A stretch of 64,000 nucleotides of DNA from an uncultured beta proteobacterium (GCA_903909815.1 CAIVXG010000223.1:75771-139770), one strand, 5' to 3'. Shown: positions 18,172 through 31,254, counted from the first letter of the stretch. The notes: a model not told the origin generated them from the letters alone. Translations and numbers: made by a program.

Positions 18172-20751
18172 ATGTTGCTAGCCTACCGGGCCCATGTGGC
18201 CGAACGCGCCGCCCTCGGCATCCCACCCCTGCCTTTGTCGGCCCAGCAGACGGCGCAAGTGATCGAGTTGCTCAAGAACCCACCGGCCGGTGAAGAGGCC
18301 ACGCTGGTGGACCTGATCACGCACCGCGTCCCCGCCGGTGTGGATGATGCCGCCAAGGTCAAGGCCTCGTACCTGGCAGCAGTTGCGCATGGCACTGAAA
18401 AATGCCCGCTGATCACGCGCCAGCGCGCCACGCAACTGCTCGGCACCATGCTCGGTGGCTACAACATCAGCCCCATGATTGAACTGCTGGACGATGCGGC
18501 CGTGGCCGCCGAGGCGGCTGAGGGTCTGAAGAAGACGCTGCTGATGTTCGACCAGTTCCACGACGTCAAGGACAAGGCAGACAAGGGAAACACATTTGCC
18601 CGTGCCGTGCTCCAAAGCTGGGCCGACGCAGAGTGGTTCACTACGCGGCCTGAAGTGCCGCAGTCGATCAAGCTGACAGTGTTCAAGGTGGCCGGCGAAA
18701 TCAACACCGACGACCTGTCGCCTGCGCCCGACGCCTTCAGCCGCCCCGACATCCCGATGCATGCACTGGCGATGCACAAAAACGCGCGTCCCGGCATCGT
18801 GCCCGAGGAAGACGGCAAGCGTGGCCCGGTGAAATTCTTCGACGAACTCAAGACCAAGGGCAATCTTGTGGCCTATGTCGGCGACGTGGTGGGCACGGGC
18901 TCTTCGCGCAAGTCGGCGACGAACTCGGTGCTCTGGTTCACCGGCGAGGACATTCCCTTTGTGCCGAACAAGCGTTTTGGCGGCGTGTGTCTGGGCGCCA
19001 AGATCGCGCCGATCTTCTACAACACCATGGAAGACTCGGGCGCGCTGCCGATCGAGCTGGATGTGAGCCAGATGGCCATGGGCGACGTGATCGAACTGCG
19101 TCCTTACGAAGGCAAGGCTTTGAAGGACGGCAACGTCATTGCGGAATTCAAGGTCAAGAGCGAGGTGTTGTTTGACGAAGTGCGCGCCGGTGGCCGCATC
19201 CCGCTGATCGTCGGGCGCGGCCTCACGGCCAAGGCGCGCGAGGCGCTGGGCTTGCCGGTGAGCACGCTGTTCCGTCTGCCGCAGAACCCTGTCGATACCC
19301 ACAAGGGTTTCACGCTGGCGCAAAAGGTCGTGGGCCGTGCCTGCGGACTGCCCGAAGGTCAGGGCGTTCGCCCCGGCACCTATTGCGAACCCAAGATGAC
19401 GAGCGTGGGCTCGCAGGACACGACGGGTCCGATGACGCGCGACGAGTTGAAGGACCTGGCCTGCCTGGGCTTCAGCGCCGATCTGGTGATGCAGTCCTTC
19501 TGCCATACGGCGGCTTACCCCAAGCCCGTCGACGTGAAGATGCACCACGAGTTGCCCGAGTTCATCAGCACGCGCGGTGGCGTGCCGCTGCGCCCCGGTG
19601 ACGGCATCATCCACAGTTGGCTCAACCGTATGCTGCTGCCCGATACCGTGGGCACGGGCGGCGACAGCCACACGCGCTTCCCCATCGGCATCAGTTTCCC
19701 CGCGGGCTCGGGCCTGGTCGCCTTTGGCGCGGCCACGGGCGTGATGCCGCTGGACATGCCGGAGTCGGTGCTGGTGCGCTTCAAGGGCAAGATGCAGCCG
19801 GGCGTCACGCTGCGCGACCTGGTGAACGCGATTCCGCTGTACGCCATCAAGGCGGGCTTGCTGACGGTGGCCAAGCAGGGCAAGGTCAACATCTTTTCGG
19901 GTCGCATCCTGGAAATCGAAGGTCTGCCGGACCTGAAGGTGGAGCAGGCGTTCGAGCTCAGCGATGCCTCGGCCGAGCGCAGCGCCGGTGGCTGCACTGT
20001 GCACCTGAACAAGGAGCCCGTGCAGGAATATTTGCACAGCAACATCACGATGCTCAAGTGGATGATTGCCACGGGCTATTCCGATGTGCGCACCATCAAG
20101 CGCCGCATTGCCGCGATGGAAGCCTGGCTGGCCAATCCGCAGTTGCTGCAGGGCGACGCCGACGCCGAGTACGCGGCCGTGATCGAGATTGACCTGGCCG
20201 ATATCCATGAACCGATCGTGGCCTGTCCGAACGACCCGGATGACGTGAAGACGCTGTCCGACGTGGCGGGCGCCAAGATCGACGAAGTCTTCATCGGCTC
20301 TTGCATGACCAACATCGGCCACTTCCGCGCCGCCAGCAAGCTGCTGGAAAACAAGCGCGACATTCCGGTCAAGCTGTGGATGGCACCTCCCACCAAGATG
20401 GACGCCAAGCAGTTGAGTGAGGAGGGCCACTATGGTGTGTTGGGGTCGGCTGGCGCGCGCATGGAAATGCCGGGCTGCTCGCTGTGCATGGGCAATCAGG
20501 CGCAGGTGAAGGAGGGCGCCACCGTGTTCTCCACCAGCACGCGCAATTTCCCGAACCGTCTGGGCAAGAACTCCTACGTTTACCTGGGTTCGGCCGAACT
20601 GGCGGCGATCTGCTCCAAGCTGGGGCGCATCCCCACCAAGGATGAATACATGGCCGACATGGGCGTGCTGACGGCCGCCAGTGCCAAGGTCTACCAGTAT
20701 TTGAACTTCGATCGCATAGGTGACTACACCGACGCCGCAGCCACGGTCTAA
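18172..20751 (+). CDS. acnB: Bifunctional aconitate hydratase 2 / 2-methylisocitrate dehydratase
   Basis: Isomerises citrate to isocitrate and also hydrates 2-methylaconitate. The 859 residues show the AcnB order, with the HEAT-like N-terminal domain ([18 protein letters not shown]) and the swivel domain before the catalytic part. The [4Fe-4S] ligands are in [25 protein letters not shown] and [12 protein letters not shown] good ribosome site (GGAG) precedes the ATG and a strong terminator follows. With gltA, sdhCDAB and mdh it makes the window a TCA-cycle locus. Confidence 0.98.
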   Translation: MLLAYRAHVAERAALGIPPLPLSAQQTAQVIELLKNPPAGEEATLVDLITHRVPAGVDDAAKVKASYLAAVAHGTEKCPLITRQRATQLLGTMLGGYNISPMIELLDDAAVAAEAAEGLKKTLLMFDQFHDVKDKADKGNTFARAVLQSWADAEWFTTRPEVPQSIKLTVFKVAGEINTDDLSPAPDAFSRPDIPMHALAMHKNARPGIVPEEDGKRGPVKFFDELKTKGNLVAYVGDVVGTGSSRKSATNSVLWFTGEDIPFVPNKRFGGVCLGAKIAPIFYNTMEDSGALPIELDVSQMAMGDVIELRPYEGKALKDGNVIAEFKVKSEVLFDEVRAGGRIPLIVGRGLTAKAREALGLPVSTLFRLPQNPVDTHKGFTLAQKVVGRACGLPEGQGVRPGTYCEPKMTSVGSQDTTGPMTRDELKDLACLGFSADLVMQSFCHTAAYPKPVDVKMHHELPEFISTRGGVPLRPGDGIIHSWLNRMLLPDTVGTGGDSHTRFPIGISFPAGSGLVAFGAATGVMPLDMPESVLVRFKGKMQPGVTLRDLVNAIPLYAIKAGLLTVAKQGKVNIFSGRILEIEGLPDLKVEQAFELSDASAERSAGGCTVHLNKEPVQEYLHSNITMLKWMIATGYSDVRTIKRRIAAMEAWLANPQLLQGDADAEYAAVIEIDLADIHEPIVACPNDPDDVKTLSDVAGAKIDEVFIGSCMTNIGHFRAASKLLENKRDIPVKLWMAPPTKMDAKQLSEEGHYGVLGSAGARMEMPGCSLCMGNQAQVKEGATVFSTSTRNFPNRLGKNSYVYLGSAELAAICSKLGRIPTKDEYMADMGVLTAASAKVYQYLNFDRIGDYTDAAATV

Positions 20752-20764
20752 AGGGTAATATTCA

Positions 20765-20802
20765 AGCCGGGGGTGCGCTCAGCCGCACCCCCGGCTTTTT
20801 TT
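20765..20802 (+). terminator. Rho-independent terminator of acnB
   Basis: AGCCGGGGGTGCG pairs perfectly with CGCACCCCCGGCT around a short loop, followed by TTTTTTT. It lies 13 bases after the acnB stop and separates it from the transporter operon. Confidence 0.95.
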
Positions 20803-20851
20803 ATTGGATGCGGCCTGCCAGCGCGCATCAATGCACAGGAAGATTCAGACC

Positions 20852-21883
20852 ATGGAGTTTTTCATCATCTCGATGCTCAACGGACTGAGCTACGGGCTGT
20901 TGCTGTTCATGTTGAGTTCGGGGCTCACGCTGATCTTCAGCATGATGGGCGTACTCAACTTTGCGCACGCCAGTTTCTACATGCTTGGCGCCTACATCGG
21001 CTACAGCATCGCCAGCGTGGTGGGTTTCTGGCCGGCGCTGGTGCTCGCACCGATGCTGGTGGGCTTGCTGGGCGCCCTGTTCGAGCGCTATGCACTGCGC
21101 CGTGTGCACAAGTTTGGCCCTGTGCCTGAACTGCTCATCACCTTCGGCCTGTCCTACGTCATCCTCGAATTGGTGCAGTTGATCTGGGGCCGCATCGCTG
21201 TGGATTTTCGTCCACCTGAAGTGTTGCAAGGCCCGGCGTTCACGCTCATCAACCATTCTGTCCAGGGCTTGAGCCTGTTGTGGGGTGTGGCGCCCGCTGC
21301 CATGTGCAGCGCGGCAGATGAGGCCGTGCGCGTCGTGTGCTCGCCCTTTCCTGCGACTCGCGGTTTCATGATGCTGGTGGCGCTGGTGATGCTGGTTTCG
21401 GTCTGGCTGTTGCTCAAGCGCACGCGCATCGGCCTGGTGATCCAGGCGGCGCTGACACACCCCGAAGCCGTGGAGGCGCTGGGGCACAACGTCCCTGCCG
21501 TCTTTATGCTGGTCTTTGGCGCCGGCGCCGCGCTCGCAGGTCTGGCGGGCGTGATCGGTGGCACCACCTTCCTGACCGAGCCCGCGATGGCAGCAACCGT
21601 GGGTTCCGTGATCTTCGTGGTGGTGGTGGTGGGAGGCATGGGGTCCCTGGCCGGAGCGTTTCTGGCCTCGGTGTTGATCGGTGTCATTCAGACGTTTGCC
21701 GTCGCCTTTGACTATTCCGTGGGCACCTTGGCAAGCCAGCTCGGTCTGCACTTGAGTGCCGACGCCTTGGGCAATACCTTTGTCACGCTCACCGTGTCGC
21801 AGGTGGCACCGATTCTTCCCTACCTGTTCTTGGTGCTGATCCTGATCTTTCGGCCCAAGGGCTTGCTGGGCACAAGGGAATAA
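20852..21883 (+). CDS. livH: Branched-chain amino acid-type ABC permease (LivH)
   Basis: A 343-residue inner-membrane permease of the LivH family with about eight hydrophobic segments. Typical stretches are NGLSYGLLLFMLSSGLTLIFSMMGVLN at the start and FVVVVVGGMGSLAGAFLASVLIG near residue 265. Between the central helices is a longer periplasmic loop (QGLSLLWGVAPAAMCSAADEAVRVVC) than in E. coli LivH. The ATG at 20852 with AGGA upstream is preferred to an ATG at 20831. It starts a four-gene operon (livH-livM-livG-livF) that contains no binding protein. Confidence 0.92.
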   Translation: MEFFIISMLNGLSYGLLLFMLSSGLTLIFSMMGVLNFAHASFYMLGAYIGYSIASVVGFWPALVLAPMLVGLLGALFERYALRRVHKFGPVPELLITFGLSYVILELVQLIWGRIAVDFRPPEVLQGPAFTLINHSVQGLSLLWGVAPAAMCSAADEAVRVVCSPFPATRGFMMLVALVMLVSVWLLLKRTRIGLVIQAALTHPEAVEALGHNVPAVFMLVFGAGAALAGLAGVIGGTTFLTEPAMAATVGSVIFVVVVVGGMGSLAGAFLASVLIGVIQTFAVAFDYSVGTLASQLGLHLSADALGNTFVTLTVSQVAPILPYLFLVLILIFRPKGLLGTRE

Positions 21884-21886
21884 GCC

Positions 21887-23182
21887 ATGGCCACGAAAAA
21901 CTACTACGAATTCAAGCCCATCAACGTGGGACGCTGGTTGGTCTGGGGCTTGTTTGCCCTGGTGCTGACGGTTATGCCCATGATATTCAACAGCAGCTTG
22001 GCGATCAATTTGCTGGCGCTCATGGGCGTCCTGATCATCGCCTGCCTCTCGTTCAACATGCTGCTCGGCCAGGGCGGCATGCTGAGCTTTGGTCATGCCG
22101 TCTACACCGGGCTGGGTGCCTATGGCGCCATGCATGCCCTGAACTGGATATCAGGCGCAAAACTGCCCATTCCGGTCAGCCTGGTGCCGCTGTTCGGCGG
22201 GCTGACCGGCATGGGTTTCGCCGCGCTGTTCGGCTATGTGACTACGCGCAAGTCGGGAACGACCTTCGCCATGATCACTCTGGGCGTGGGCGAACTGGTG
22301 TTTTCCATGTCGCTGATGGTGCCTGAGTTTTTTGGCGGCGAAGGCGGCGTCTCCGGCAACCGCGTGATGGGGCAGCCGTTCCTGGGCATTAGCTATGGGC
22401 CGCCGATCCAGGTCTATTACCTCATCGCTGTCTACACATTTGTTTCCGTGGTGGCCATGTTTGCCTTCACGCGCACGCCCCTGGGTCGGATGCTCAACGC
22501 CGTGCGCGACAACCCGGAGCGGGTGGAGTTCGTGGGCTACAACACGCAAAGGGTGCGCTACACGGCCTTCATCATTGCGGGTTTCTTTGCCGGTATTTCG
22601 GGAGGTTTGGGAGCGCTCAATTTCGAGATCGTCACGGCGGAGAGCGTTGGTACGGCACGCTCCGGAGCCTTCTTGCTGTTCACTTTTCTGGGCGGCTCCA
22701 CCTTCTTCTTTGGTCCCATCCTGGGCGGCATACTGCTGGTGCTGGGCTTCTTCGTTTTCAGCGAGTTCACCAAGGCCTGGCTGCTGTATCTGGGGTTGGT
22801 GTTTCTGTTCATGGTGATGTATGCGCCTGGCGGCTTCGCCAGCCTGATCATGATGAACTTGCGCCTGGCCTCGTTTGGCAAGTTGCGCCGATTATGGGTG
22901 AGCTATCTGGGCCTCGCGGTGACGGGGTTGGTGGCTCTGATCGGTGGCGCGGCCATGGTTGAAATGGTCTATCACCTGCAATTCAATGCAGGACAGGGGC
23001 GCGACCTCAGGTTCCTGGTTGTGACGCTGGACTCTGCAGGATTGACCAGCTGGTTTGGCGCGGCCTTCGCCACGCTCACCGGGGTGGGTCTGTTCGAGCT
23101 GATGCGCAGCCAGTTCGTCAAGGATTGGGGCCAGACGCAGGAAGAGATCGAAAAGGAAATCAAACGTCGGGAGCTGATATGA
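21887..23182 (+). CDS. livM: Branched-chain amino acid-type ABC permease (LivM)
   Basis: The second permease, 431 residues, with the LivM core (LLGQGGMLSFGHAVYTGLGAY, TRTPLGRMLNAVRDNPERVEFVGYN). It is longer than most LivM proteins: about 100 extra residues at the C-terminus contain a further pair of hydrophobic segments (YLGLAVTGLVALIGGAAMVEM and SWFGAAFATLTGVGLFEL). It follows livH by 3 bases and overlaps livG by 4. The transported substrate is unknown; LivHMGF-type systems import amino acids, amides or aromatic acids. Confidence 0.92.
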   Translation: MATKNYYEFKPINVGRWLVWGLFALVLTVMPMIFNSSLAINLLALMGVLIIACLSFNMLLGQGGMLSFGHAVYTGLGAYGAMHALNWISGAKLPIPVSLVPLFGGLTGMGFAALFGYVTTRKSGTTFAMITLGVGELVFSMSLMVPEFFGGEGGVSGNRVMGQPFLGISYGPPIQVYYLIAVYTFVSVVAMFAFTRTPLGRMLNAVRDNPERVEFVGYNTQRVRYTAFIIAGFFAGISGGLGALNFEIVTAESVGTARSGAFLLFTFLGGSTFFFGPILGGILLVLGFFVFSEFTKAWLLYLGLVFLFMVMYAPGGFASLIMMNLRLASFGKLRRLWVSYLGLAVTGLVALIGGAAMVEMVYHLQFNAGQGRDLRFLVVTLDSAGLTSWFGAAFATLTGVGLFELMRSQFVKDWGQTQEEIEKEIKRRELI

Positions 23183-23964
23183 ATACCGCAGCGACCATTG
23201 CGCTGGAACTCAAGGACCTGCGCAAGAGCTTTGGCAGGACCGAGATCATCCGCGGCGTGAATCTGGCGGTGGCGGCGGGCGAACGCGTCGCCATCATCGG
23301 CCCCAACGGCGCGGGCAAGTCCACGCTGTTCAACCTTATCAGCGGGCGTTTCGAGCCCACGAGCGGGGAGGTGCTGCTGGACGGCACGCGCATCGACGGC
23401 AAGAAGCCGTTTGAGATCAATCGTCTGGGATTGAGCCGCAGCTTTCAGATCACCAACATCTTCCCCAAGCTCAGCGTGTTTGAAAACCTGCGCTGCGGTG
23501 TGCTCTGGAGCCTGGGCTACAAGTACAGCTTCTGGAAGTTTCTCGCCGGTCTGGACGACGCCAACGAACGTGCCGAAGAACTGATGGAGATGATTCGTCT
23601 GGACAAGAAGCGCGACGTGCTGGCGGTGAATCTGACCTATGCGGAGCAGCGCGCGCTGGAGATCGGCGTCACGATTTCTGGCGGCGCGCACGTGGTGCTG
23701 CTGGATGAGCCCACGGCTGGCATGAGCAAGAGCGAAACCCGGCGCTTCATCCAGCTCATCAAGGACGTCACCGTGGGCAAGACGCTGCTCACGGTGGAGC
23801 ACGACATGGGCGTGGTGTTTGGCCTGGCCGACCGCATCGCGGTTGTGGTCTACGGCGAGGTGCTGGCCTTCGATACGCCCGAGGCGGTGCGCTCCAACGC
23901 CCTGGTGCAGGAGGCCTACCTGGGTTCGGCGGTGGCGGATTCCCAGGCGGGGGCACAAGTATGA
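23179..23964 (+). CDS. livG: ABC transporter ATP-binding protein (LivG)
   Basis: A 261-residue cytoplasmic ATPase. The Walker A is IIGPNGAGKSTLFN; the Q-loop region reads SRSFQITNIFPKLSV; the signature is the LivG variant NLTYAEQRALE; the Walker B is VVLLDEPTAGM. The ATG at 23179 overlaps the livM stop (ATGA), so an upstream in-frame start inside livM is rejected. It pairs with LivF as the ATPase heterodimer. Confidence 0.94.
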   Translation: MNTAATIALELKDLRKSFGRTEIIRGVNLAVAAGERVAIIGPNGAGKSTLFNLISGRFEPTSGEVLLDGTRIDGKKPFEINRLGLSRSFQITNIFPKLSVFENLRCGVLWSLGYKYSFWKFLAGLDDANERAEELMEMIRLDKKRDVLAVNLTYAEQRALEIGVTISGGAHVVLLDEPTAGMSKSETRRFIQLIKDVTVGKTLLTVEHDMGVVFGLADRIAVVVYGEVLAFDTPEAVRSNALVQEAYLGSAVADSQAGAQV

Positions 23965-24662
23965 AGCTCTTGGAGATTGAAAACCTGCATGCCTTCTACG
24001 GCAAGAGCCACGTGCTGCATGGCGTCTCGCTGGACGTGAATCAGGGCGAGATTGTGGCGCTGCTCGGGCGCAACGGCTCCGGGCGCTCCACCACCGCCAA
24101 GGCCATCATGGGTCAGGTCGATTGCCAGGGGTCGCTGCTGTGGAAGGGGCAGCAAATTCGCGACAAGAAGGCGTTCGAGATCGCTCATCTGGGCATCGGC
24201 TACGTGCCCGAAAGCCGGGATATTTTTCCGACGCTGACGGTGCAGCAGAACCTCATGCTTGGGCAGAAAAGCGCGCGCAAGGCGGGGCGCTGGAGCTTTG
24301 ACGACATGTATGCGATGTTCCCGCGGCTGAAGGAGCGCGAGCACACCGAAGCGGGCGTGCTGTCGGGTGGTGAGCAGCAGATGCTCACGCTGTGCCGCAG
24401 CCTCATGGGCGACCCCGAACTCATCATCATCGACGAGCCCACCGAGGGCCTGGCGCCCAAGATCGTGGAGTTGGTGGGTGAGTACCTCAAGGCACTCAAG
24501 GCCCGAGGCATTTCGGTGCTGCTGATCGAACAAAAACTGACGATCGCAATGGCCATCTCCGACCGCGCCCTGGTGATGGGCCACGGCAGCATCGTGTTTG
24601 ACGGGACCCCTGAAGAACTGCGCGCGGACAGCTATATCCGCAAGGAATGGCTCGAGGTCTGA
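23961..24662 (+). CDS. livF: ABC transporter ATP-binding protein (LivF) with Arg in Walker A
   Basis: A 233-residue ATPase, second partner of LivG, started by an ATGA overlap. The signature LSGGEQQML, the Walker B LIIIDEPTEGL and the switch region are intact. The Walker A reads GRNGSGRSTT: codon 42 is CGC (24084-24086), so the usually invariant lysine is arginine. Some LivF proteins may share this, but it predicts weakened hydrolysis at one of the two sites of the heterodimer. Otherwise a normal LivF. A perfect hairpin follows. Confidence 0.93.
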   Translation: MKLLEIENLHAFYGKSHVLHGVSLDVNQGEIVALLGRNGSGRSTTAKAIMGQVDCQGSLLWKGQQIRDKKAFEIAHLGIGYVPESRDIFPTLTVQQNLMLGQKSARKAGRWSFDDMYAMFPRLKEREHTEAGVLSGGEQQMLTLCRSLMGDPELIIIDEPTEGLAPKIVELVGEYLKALKARGISVLLIEQKLTIAMAISDRALVMGHGSIVFDGTPEELRADSYIRKEWLEV

Positions 24663-24675
24663 CGCGAAGGTTCGT

Positions 24676-24705
24676 GGCTCTTTGTCCCGGTCGGGACAAA
24701 GAGCC
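24676..24705. terminator. Perfect hairpin after livF
   Basis: GGCTCTTTGTCCCG and CGGGACAAAGAGCC pair perfectly (14 bp) around a 2-base loop, ending the liv operon. No T-run follows directly, so it is a terminator-like structure or mRNA 3' stabiliser. Confidence 0.65.
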
Positions 24706-24740
24706 AATGTTATCGATGCACAAACCTTTTAGAATAAAAA

Positions 24741-24754
24741 AGAACGTTCGTTCT
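24741..24754. promoter_or_regulatory. Palindromic operator, TetR-type, upstream of beta-oxidation genes
   Basis: AGAACG-TT-CGTTCT is a perfect inverted repeat about 90 bases before the hydratase/dehydrogenase start. The shape fits operators of TetR-family fatty-acid regulators known in Proteobacteria. No regulator gene is nearby, so the protein that binds is unknown. Confidence 0.55.
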
Positions 24755-24842
24755 ATTCCTGTTCGCGTTTTCTGGAGTACGCAAGATATTGCTGGCGGCA
24801 CTGGCGCCGCCGGCTCGGTTCTCGATTGATTAAAGGATTTGT

Positions 24843-26939
<2,097 letters not shown>

Positions 26940-26992
26940 TACCCAACTCATGACGGCTTTGAAATTTACGCCCTTGACTTGCGTGTCGGCAT

Positions 26993-27076
26993 CGTCATTG
27001 CGAGGAGCACAGCGATGTGGCAATCCATGGCTGATAAGCCTGCCGCGTGGATTGCTTCGCTATGCTCGCAATGACG
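26993..27076. repeat. REP-like palindromic element, copy 2
   Basis: Bounded by CGTCATTGCGAG and CTCGCAATGACG, with the inner pair TGTGGCAATCCATGG and GTGGATTGCTTCG. It fills the spacer between the hydratase/dehydrogenase and thiolase genes. Confidence 0.9.
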
Positions 27077-27119
27077 AAGGCTGCTGTCAGGTCGCAAGGA
27101 CACTCAAAAAGGAATCAAC

Positions 27120-28295
<1,176 letters not shown>

Positions 28296-28305
28296 TGAAC
28301 ACGGG

Positions 28306-28386
28306 CGTCATTGCGAGCCAAGCGAAGCGATCCAGGCGGTTGATGATCGGGCATGGATCGCCACGGACTGTGGCCTCGCGATGACG
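28306..28386. repeat. REP-like palindromic element, copy 3
   Basis: CGTCATTGCGAG and CTCGCGATGACG bound the element, which begins 10 bases after the thiolase stop. The right end has one change from copies 1, 2 and 4, and the inner pair (GCGATCCAGG, ATGGATCGCC) is of the GATCC subtype. Confidence 0.85.
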
Positions 28387-28468
28387 ACATTTAGTTTGCG
28401 TTTCGGGTTGGGCTGCGCTACCCCGGCCTCCCCCTACTCGACGTTCCGTCCTCGCTTGAACCATCCTC

Positions 28469-30301
28469 ATGAGTCTTCGCCCCACCATTGATTTCCTGCT
28501 GTACCAATGGCTGGACGCACAGGCGCTCAATCAAAGGGAGCGCTTTGCCGATCATTCGCGAGAGACCTTCGACGCGGTGCTCGACACCTGCGAGCGCATC
28601 GCCCGCGAGAAATACGCCCCCTTCAATCGTCTGGTGGACACGCAGGAGCCCAGTTTTGACGGCGAGCGCGTGATGCTGCCGCAGGCCACGCACGACGCGC
28701 AAAAGGCTTACGCGCAGTCTGGCATGCTCAGCGCCGCGCAAGACTACGACATCGGCGGCATGCAGTTGCCGTACACACTGGAGGCTGCTGCCAATGCCTT
28801 CTTTGCGCTGGCGTCAGTCAGCATCGGCTCGGGCATGCTGACCACGGGCAATGCGAACCTGTTGATGGTGCATGGCACGGCATTGCAAAAGAGTGTGTTC
28901 GCCCTGAATGAGTTCTCTGGTCGCTGGTCGGGAACCATGTGCCTGAGCGAGCCGCAGGCAGGTTCCAGCCTGAGCGACGTGGCCACGCGTGCGCTACCGG
29001 ACGGTGAAGGATTTGAGAGCGACGCTTTAGGTCCGCGTTATCGTCTCAAGGGCAACAAGATGTGGATCTCGTCCGGCGAACACGAGCTCACAGAAAACAT
29101 CATTCACCTGGTACTGGCAAAAATCCCCGGACCCGGCGGCAAGCTGATTCCCGGAACCAAAGGCATCTCCCTTTTCATCGTTCCCAAGAAGCTGGTGGAT
29201 GCCAATGCTCAACTTACCGGCGAGCGCAATGACGTAGCGCTCGCCGGACTGAACCACAAGCTGGGCTGGCGCGGGACCACCAACACACTGCTGAACTTCG
29301 GTGAAGGTAAATATCCGGTGCGGGGCGAGGCGGGCGCCGTGGGGTACCTCGTGGGCGAAGCCGGTGCGGGATTGCGCTGCATGTTCCACATGATGAATGA
29401 GGCACGCATCGGCGTCGGCATGGCCGCCACCATGCTGGGCCTGGCGGGCTATTACGCCTCGCTGGAGTACGCGAAGAACCGGCCCCAGGGCAGACCGCTT
29501 TCGGCCAAAGGCAAGGACGCGGCACAGCCTCAGGTTCGCATCATCGAGCACGCCGATGTGAAGCGCATGCTGCTGGCCCAAAAGGCCTATGGCGAGGGCG
29601 CGTTGGCGCTGGAACTGTATTGCGCGCGCCTGGTGGATGAGCAACGAACGGGCGCCGTTGCGGCGGCGGACGAGGCGCGTTTGCTGCTGGAAGTGCTGAC
29701 TCCGATCGCCAAGAGCTGGCCCAGTGAATTCTGTCTGGAGGCCAACTCCTTGGCGATCCAGATTCACGGCGGCTACGGCTACACGCGCGACTTCCCGGTG
29801 GAACAGTACTGGCGCGACAACCGTCTGAACATGATCCACGAAGGTGCGCACGGCATCCAGGCGTTGGACCTGCTGGGGCGCAAGGTGTTGATGGAACACG
29901 GGCGTGGCCTGCAACTGCTGGGTGCGCGCATCGGCGCCACGATCCAGCGCGCCGCCGCTGTGCCCGAACTCGCCGAGCACGGAGCCGCTTTGGGTGCGGC
30001 GCTCAGGCAAGTGGCCGAGGCAACGCAGGCGGCATGGGCCACCGGCATTCCGGCTGAAGCCCTGGCCAATGCCGTGCCCTACATGCAGGCCTTTGGCCAC
30101 ACTGTGCTGGCCTGGATCTGGCTCGACGTGGCGTTCGCGGCTTTGCAGGGTGACGCCAAACAACTGCAACCGGCGACGATCGGTCGCCTGCGCGCGACCC
30201 GCTATTTCTATCATTACGAGCTGCCCAAAATCAGCGCCTGGTTGGGCGTGGTGAATAGCCGCGATGCCACCTGTGCCGATATGCCTGAAGATGCATTCTG
30301 A
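28469..30301 (+). CDS. Acyl-CoA dehydrogenase (FadE-like, long form)
   Basis: The FAD-dependent first step of beta-oxidation. The 610 residues are longer than the classic 380-residue enzymes, owing to an N-terminal extension (LYQWLDAQALNQRERFADHSRE) and a C-terminal extra domain (about residues 470-600), as in the FadE-like group of Burkholderiales. Family marks are TMCLSEPQAGSSLSDV for FAD and acyl contact, and QIHGGYGYTRDFPVEQYWRD with HEGAHGIQ near residue 455. The electron acceptor ETF is not encoded in the window. Confidence 0.92.
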   Translation: MSLRPTIDFLLYQWLDAQALNQRERFADHSRETFDAVLDTCERIAREKYAPFNRLVDTQEPSFDGERVMLPQATHDAQKAYAQSGMLSAAQDYDIGGMQLPYTLEAAANAFFALASVSIGSGMLTTGNANLLMVHGTALQKSVFALNEFSGRWSGTMCLSEPQAGSSLSDVATRALPDGEGFESDALGPRYRLKGNKMWISSGEHELTENIIHLVLAKIPGPGGKLIPGTKGISLFIVPKKLVDANAQLTGERNDVALAGLNHKLGWRGTTNTLLNFGEGKYPVRGEAGAVGYLVGEAGAGLRCMFHMMNEARIGVGMAATMLGLAGYYASLEYAKNRPQGRPLSAKGKDAAQPQVRIIEHADVKRMLLAQKAYGEGALALELYCARLVDEQRTGAVAAADEARLLLEVLTPIAKSWPSEFCLEANSLAIQIHGGYGYTRDFPVEQYWRDNRLNMIHEGAHGIQALDLLGRKVLMEHGRGLQLLGARIGATIQRAAAVPELAEHGAALGAALRQVAEATQAAWATGIPAEALANAVPYMQAFGHTVLAWIWLDVAFAALQGDAKQLQPATIGRLRATRYFYHYELPKISAWLGVVNSRDATCADMPEDAF

Positions 30302-30315
30302 TCAAGTATTGGATT

Positions 30316-30398
30316 CGTCATTGCGAGGAACGAAGCGACGTGGCAATCCATGGTCGAATACCAACAGCCTGGATTGCTTCGCTGCGCTCGCAATGACG
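30316..30398. repeat. REP-like palindromic element, copy 4
   Basis: CGTCATTGCGAG and CTCGCAATGACG bound the element, with ACGTGGCAATCCATGG inside paired to CTGGATTGCTTCG. It is the cleanest copy and is very similar to copy 2. It fills the spacer between the acyl-CoA dehydrogenase and SDR genes. Confidence 0.92.
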
Positions 30399-30432
30399 AA
30401 GGAAATGTAGAAGTTTTAAAAGGTTAACCATC

Positions 30433-31224
30433 ATGACCCGTACCATTCAACAACTGTTTGATCTCACCGGCAAGACCGCTCTGGTCACGGGCGGTTCGCG
30501 CGGCCTGGGCTTGCAAATGGCACACGCACTCGGTGAAGCCGGCGCGCGCATCATGCTGAGCTCGCGCAAGGCCGAAGACCTGGAGCAGGCTGTTGGCCAG
30601 TTGCAGAGTTGCGGCATCGACGCGCGCTGGATTGCCGCGGACTGTGCACGTGAGGAGGACATTCGCCGCCTGGCCGATGAAACCCTGGAGCGCATGGGCG
30701 CCGTCGACATCCTGGTGAACAACGCGGGTGCCGCCTGGGGCGCACCGGCCGAAGACTTTCCAGTGGCGGCCTGGGACAAGGTGATGAACCTGAACGTGCG
30801 CGGCTACTTCATTCTGAGCCAACACGTCGCCAAGCAGTCCATGATTCCGCGCAGATCCGGCCGCATCATCAACCTCGCGTCCATCGCCGGCCTGGGCGGC
30901 AATCCGCCAGAGATGCAGACCATCGCCTACAACACGTCCAAGGGTGCTGTCATCAATTTCACGCGCGCGCTGGCGGCGGAGTGGGGTCACTACGGCATCA
31001 ACGTCAACGCCATTTGTCCGGGCTTCTTCCCGAGCAAGATGACAGCCGGAACGCTCAAGGCGCTGGGCGAGGAGAAGTTGGCGGCGCACGCGCCCCTGAA
31101 GCGACTGGGTGACGACGAGGACCTCAAGGGTTTGTGCGTGCTCTACGCGTCCGCTGCCGGAAAGCACATCACGGGGCAGTGGTTGGCAGTGGACGGCGGC
31201 GTCTGCGCCGTCGTCGGCGGTTGA
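30433..31224 (+). CDS. SDR-family oxidoreductase
   Basis: A 263-residue short-chain dehydrogenase/reductase. The Rossmann motif TGGSRGLGLQMA lies near residue 20, NNAG near residue 96, the active-site serine in NLASIAG, and YNTSK supplies Tyr and Lys. The NADP preference is suggested by SSRKAED after the second strand. It probably reduces or oxidises a 3-hydroxyacyl or similar intermediate alongside the beta-oxidation genes; the substrate cannot be told. A PaaI-type thioesterase follows after 30 bases. Confidence 0.85.
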   Translation: MTRTIQQLFDLTGKTALVTGGSRGLGLQMAHALGEAGARIMLSSRKAEDLEQAVGQLQSCGIDARWIAADCAREEDIRRLADETLERMGAVDILVNNAGAAWGAPAEDFPVAAWDKVMNLNVRGYFILSQHVAKQSMIPRRSGRIINLASIAGLGGNPPEMQTIAYNTSKGAVINFTRALAAEWGHYGINVNAICPGFFPSKMTAGTLKALGEEKLAAHAPLKRLGDDEDLKGLCVLYASAAGKHITGQWLAVDGGVCAVVGG

Positions 31225-31254
31225 GCGCGACGCTTACAAAGAATAGGACTCTGA

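Noticed and set aside
18178..20430. A 750-codon open frame on the strand opposite acnB
   Set aside because: It is the mirror of a high-G+C gene: the composition is rich in His, Arg, Gly and Val with no domain, and acnB itself is unmistakable.
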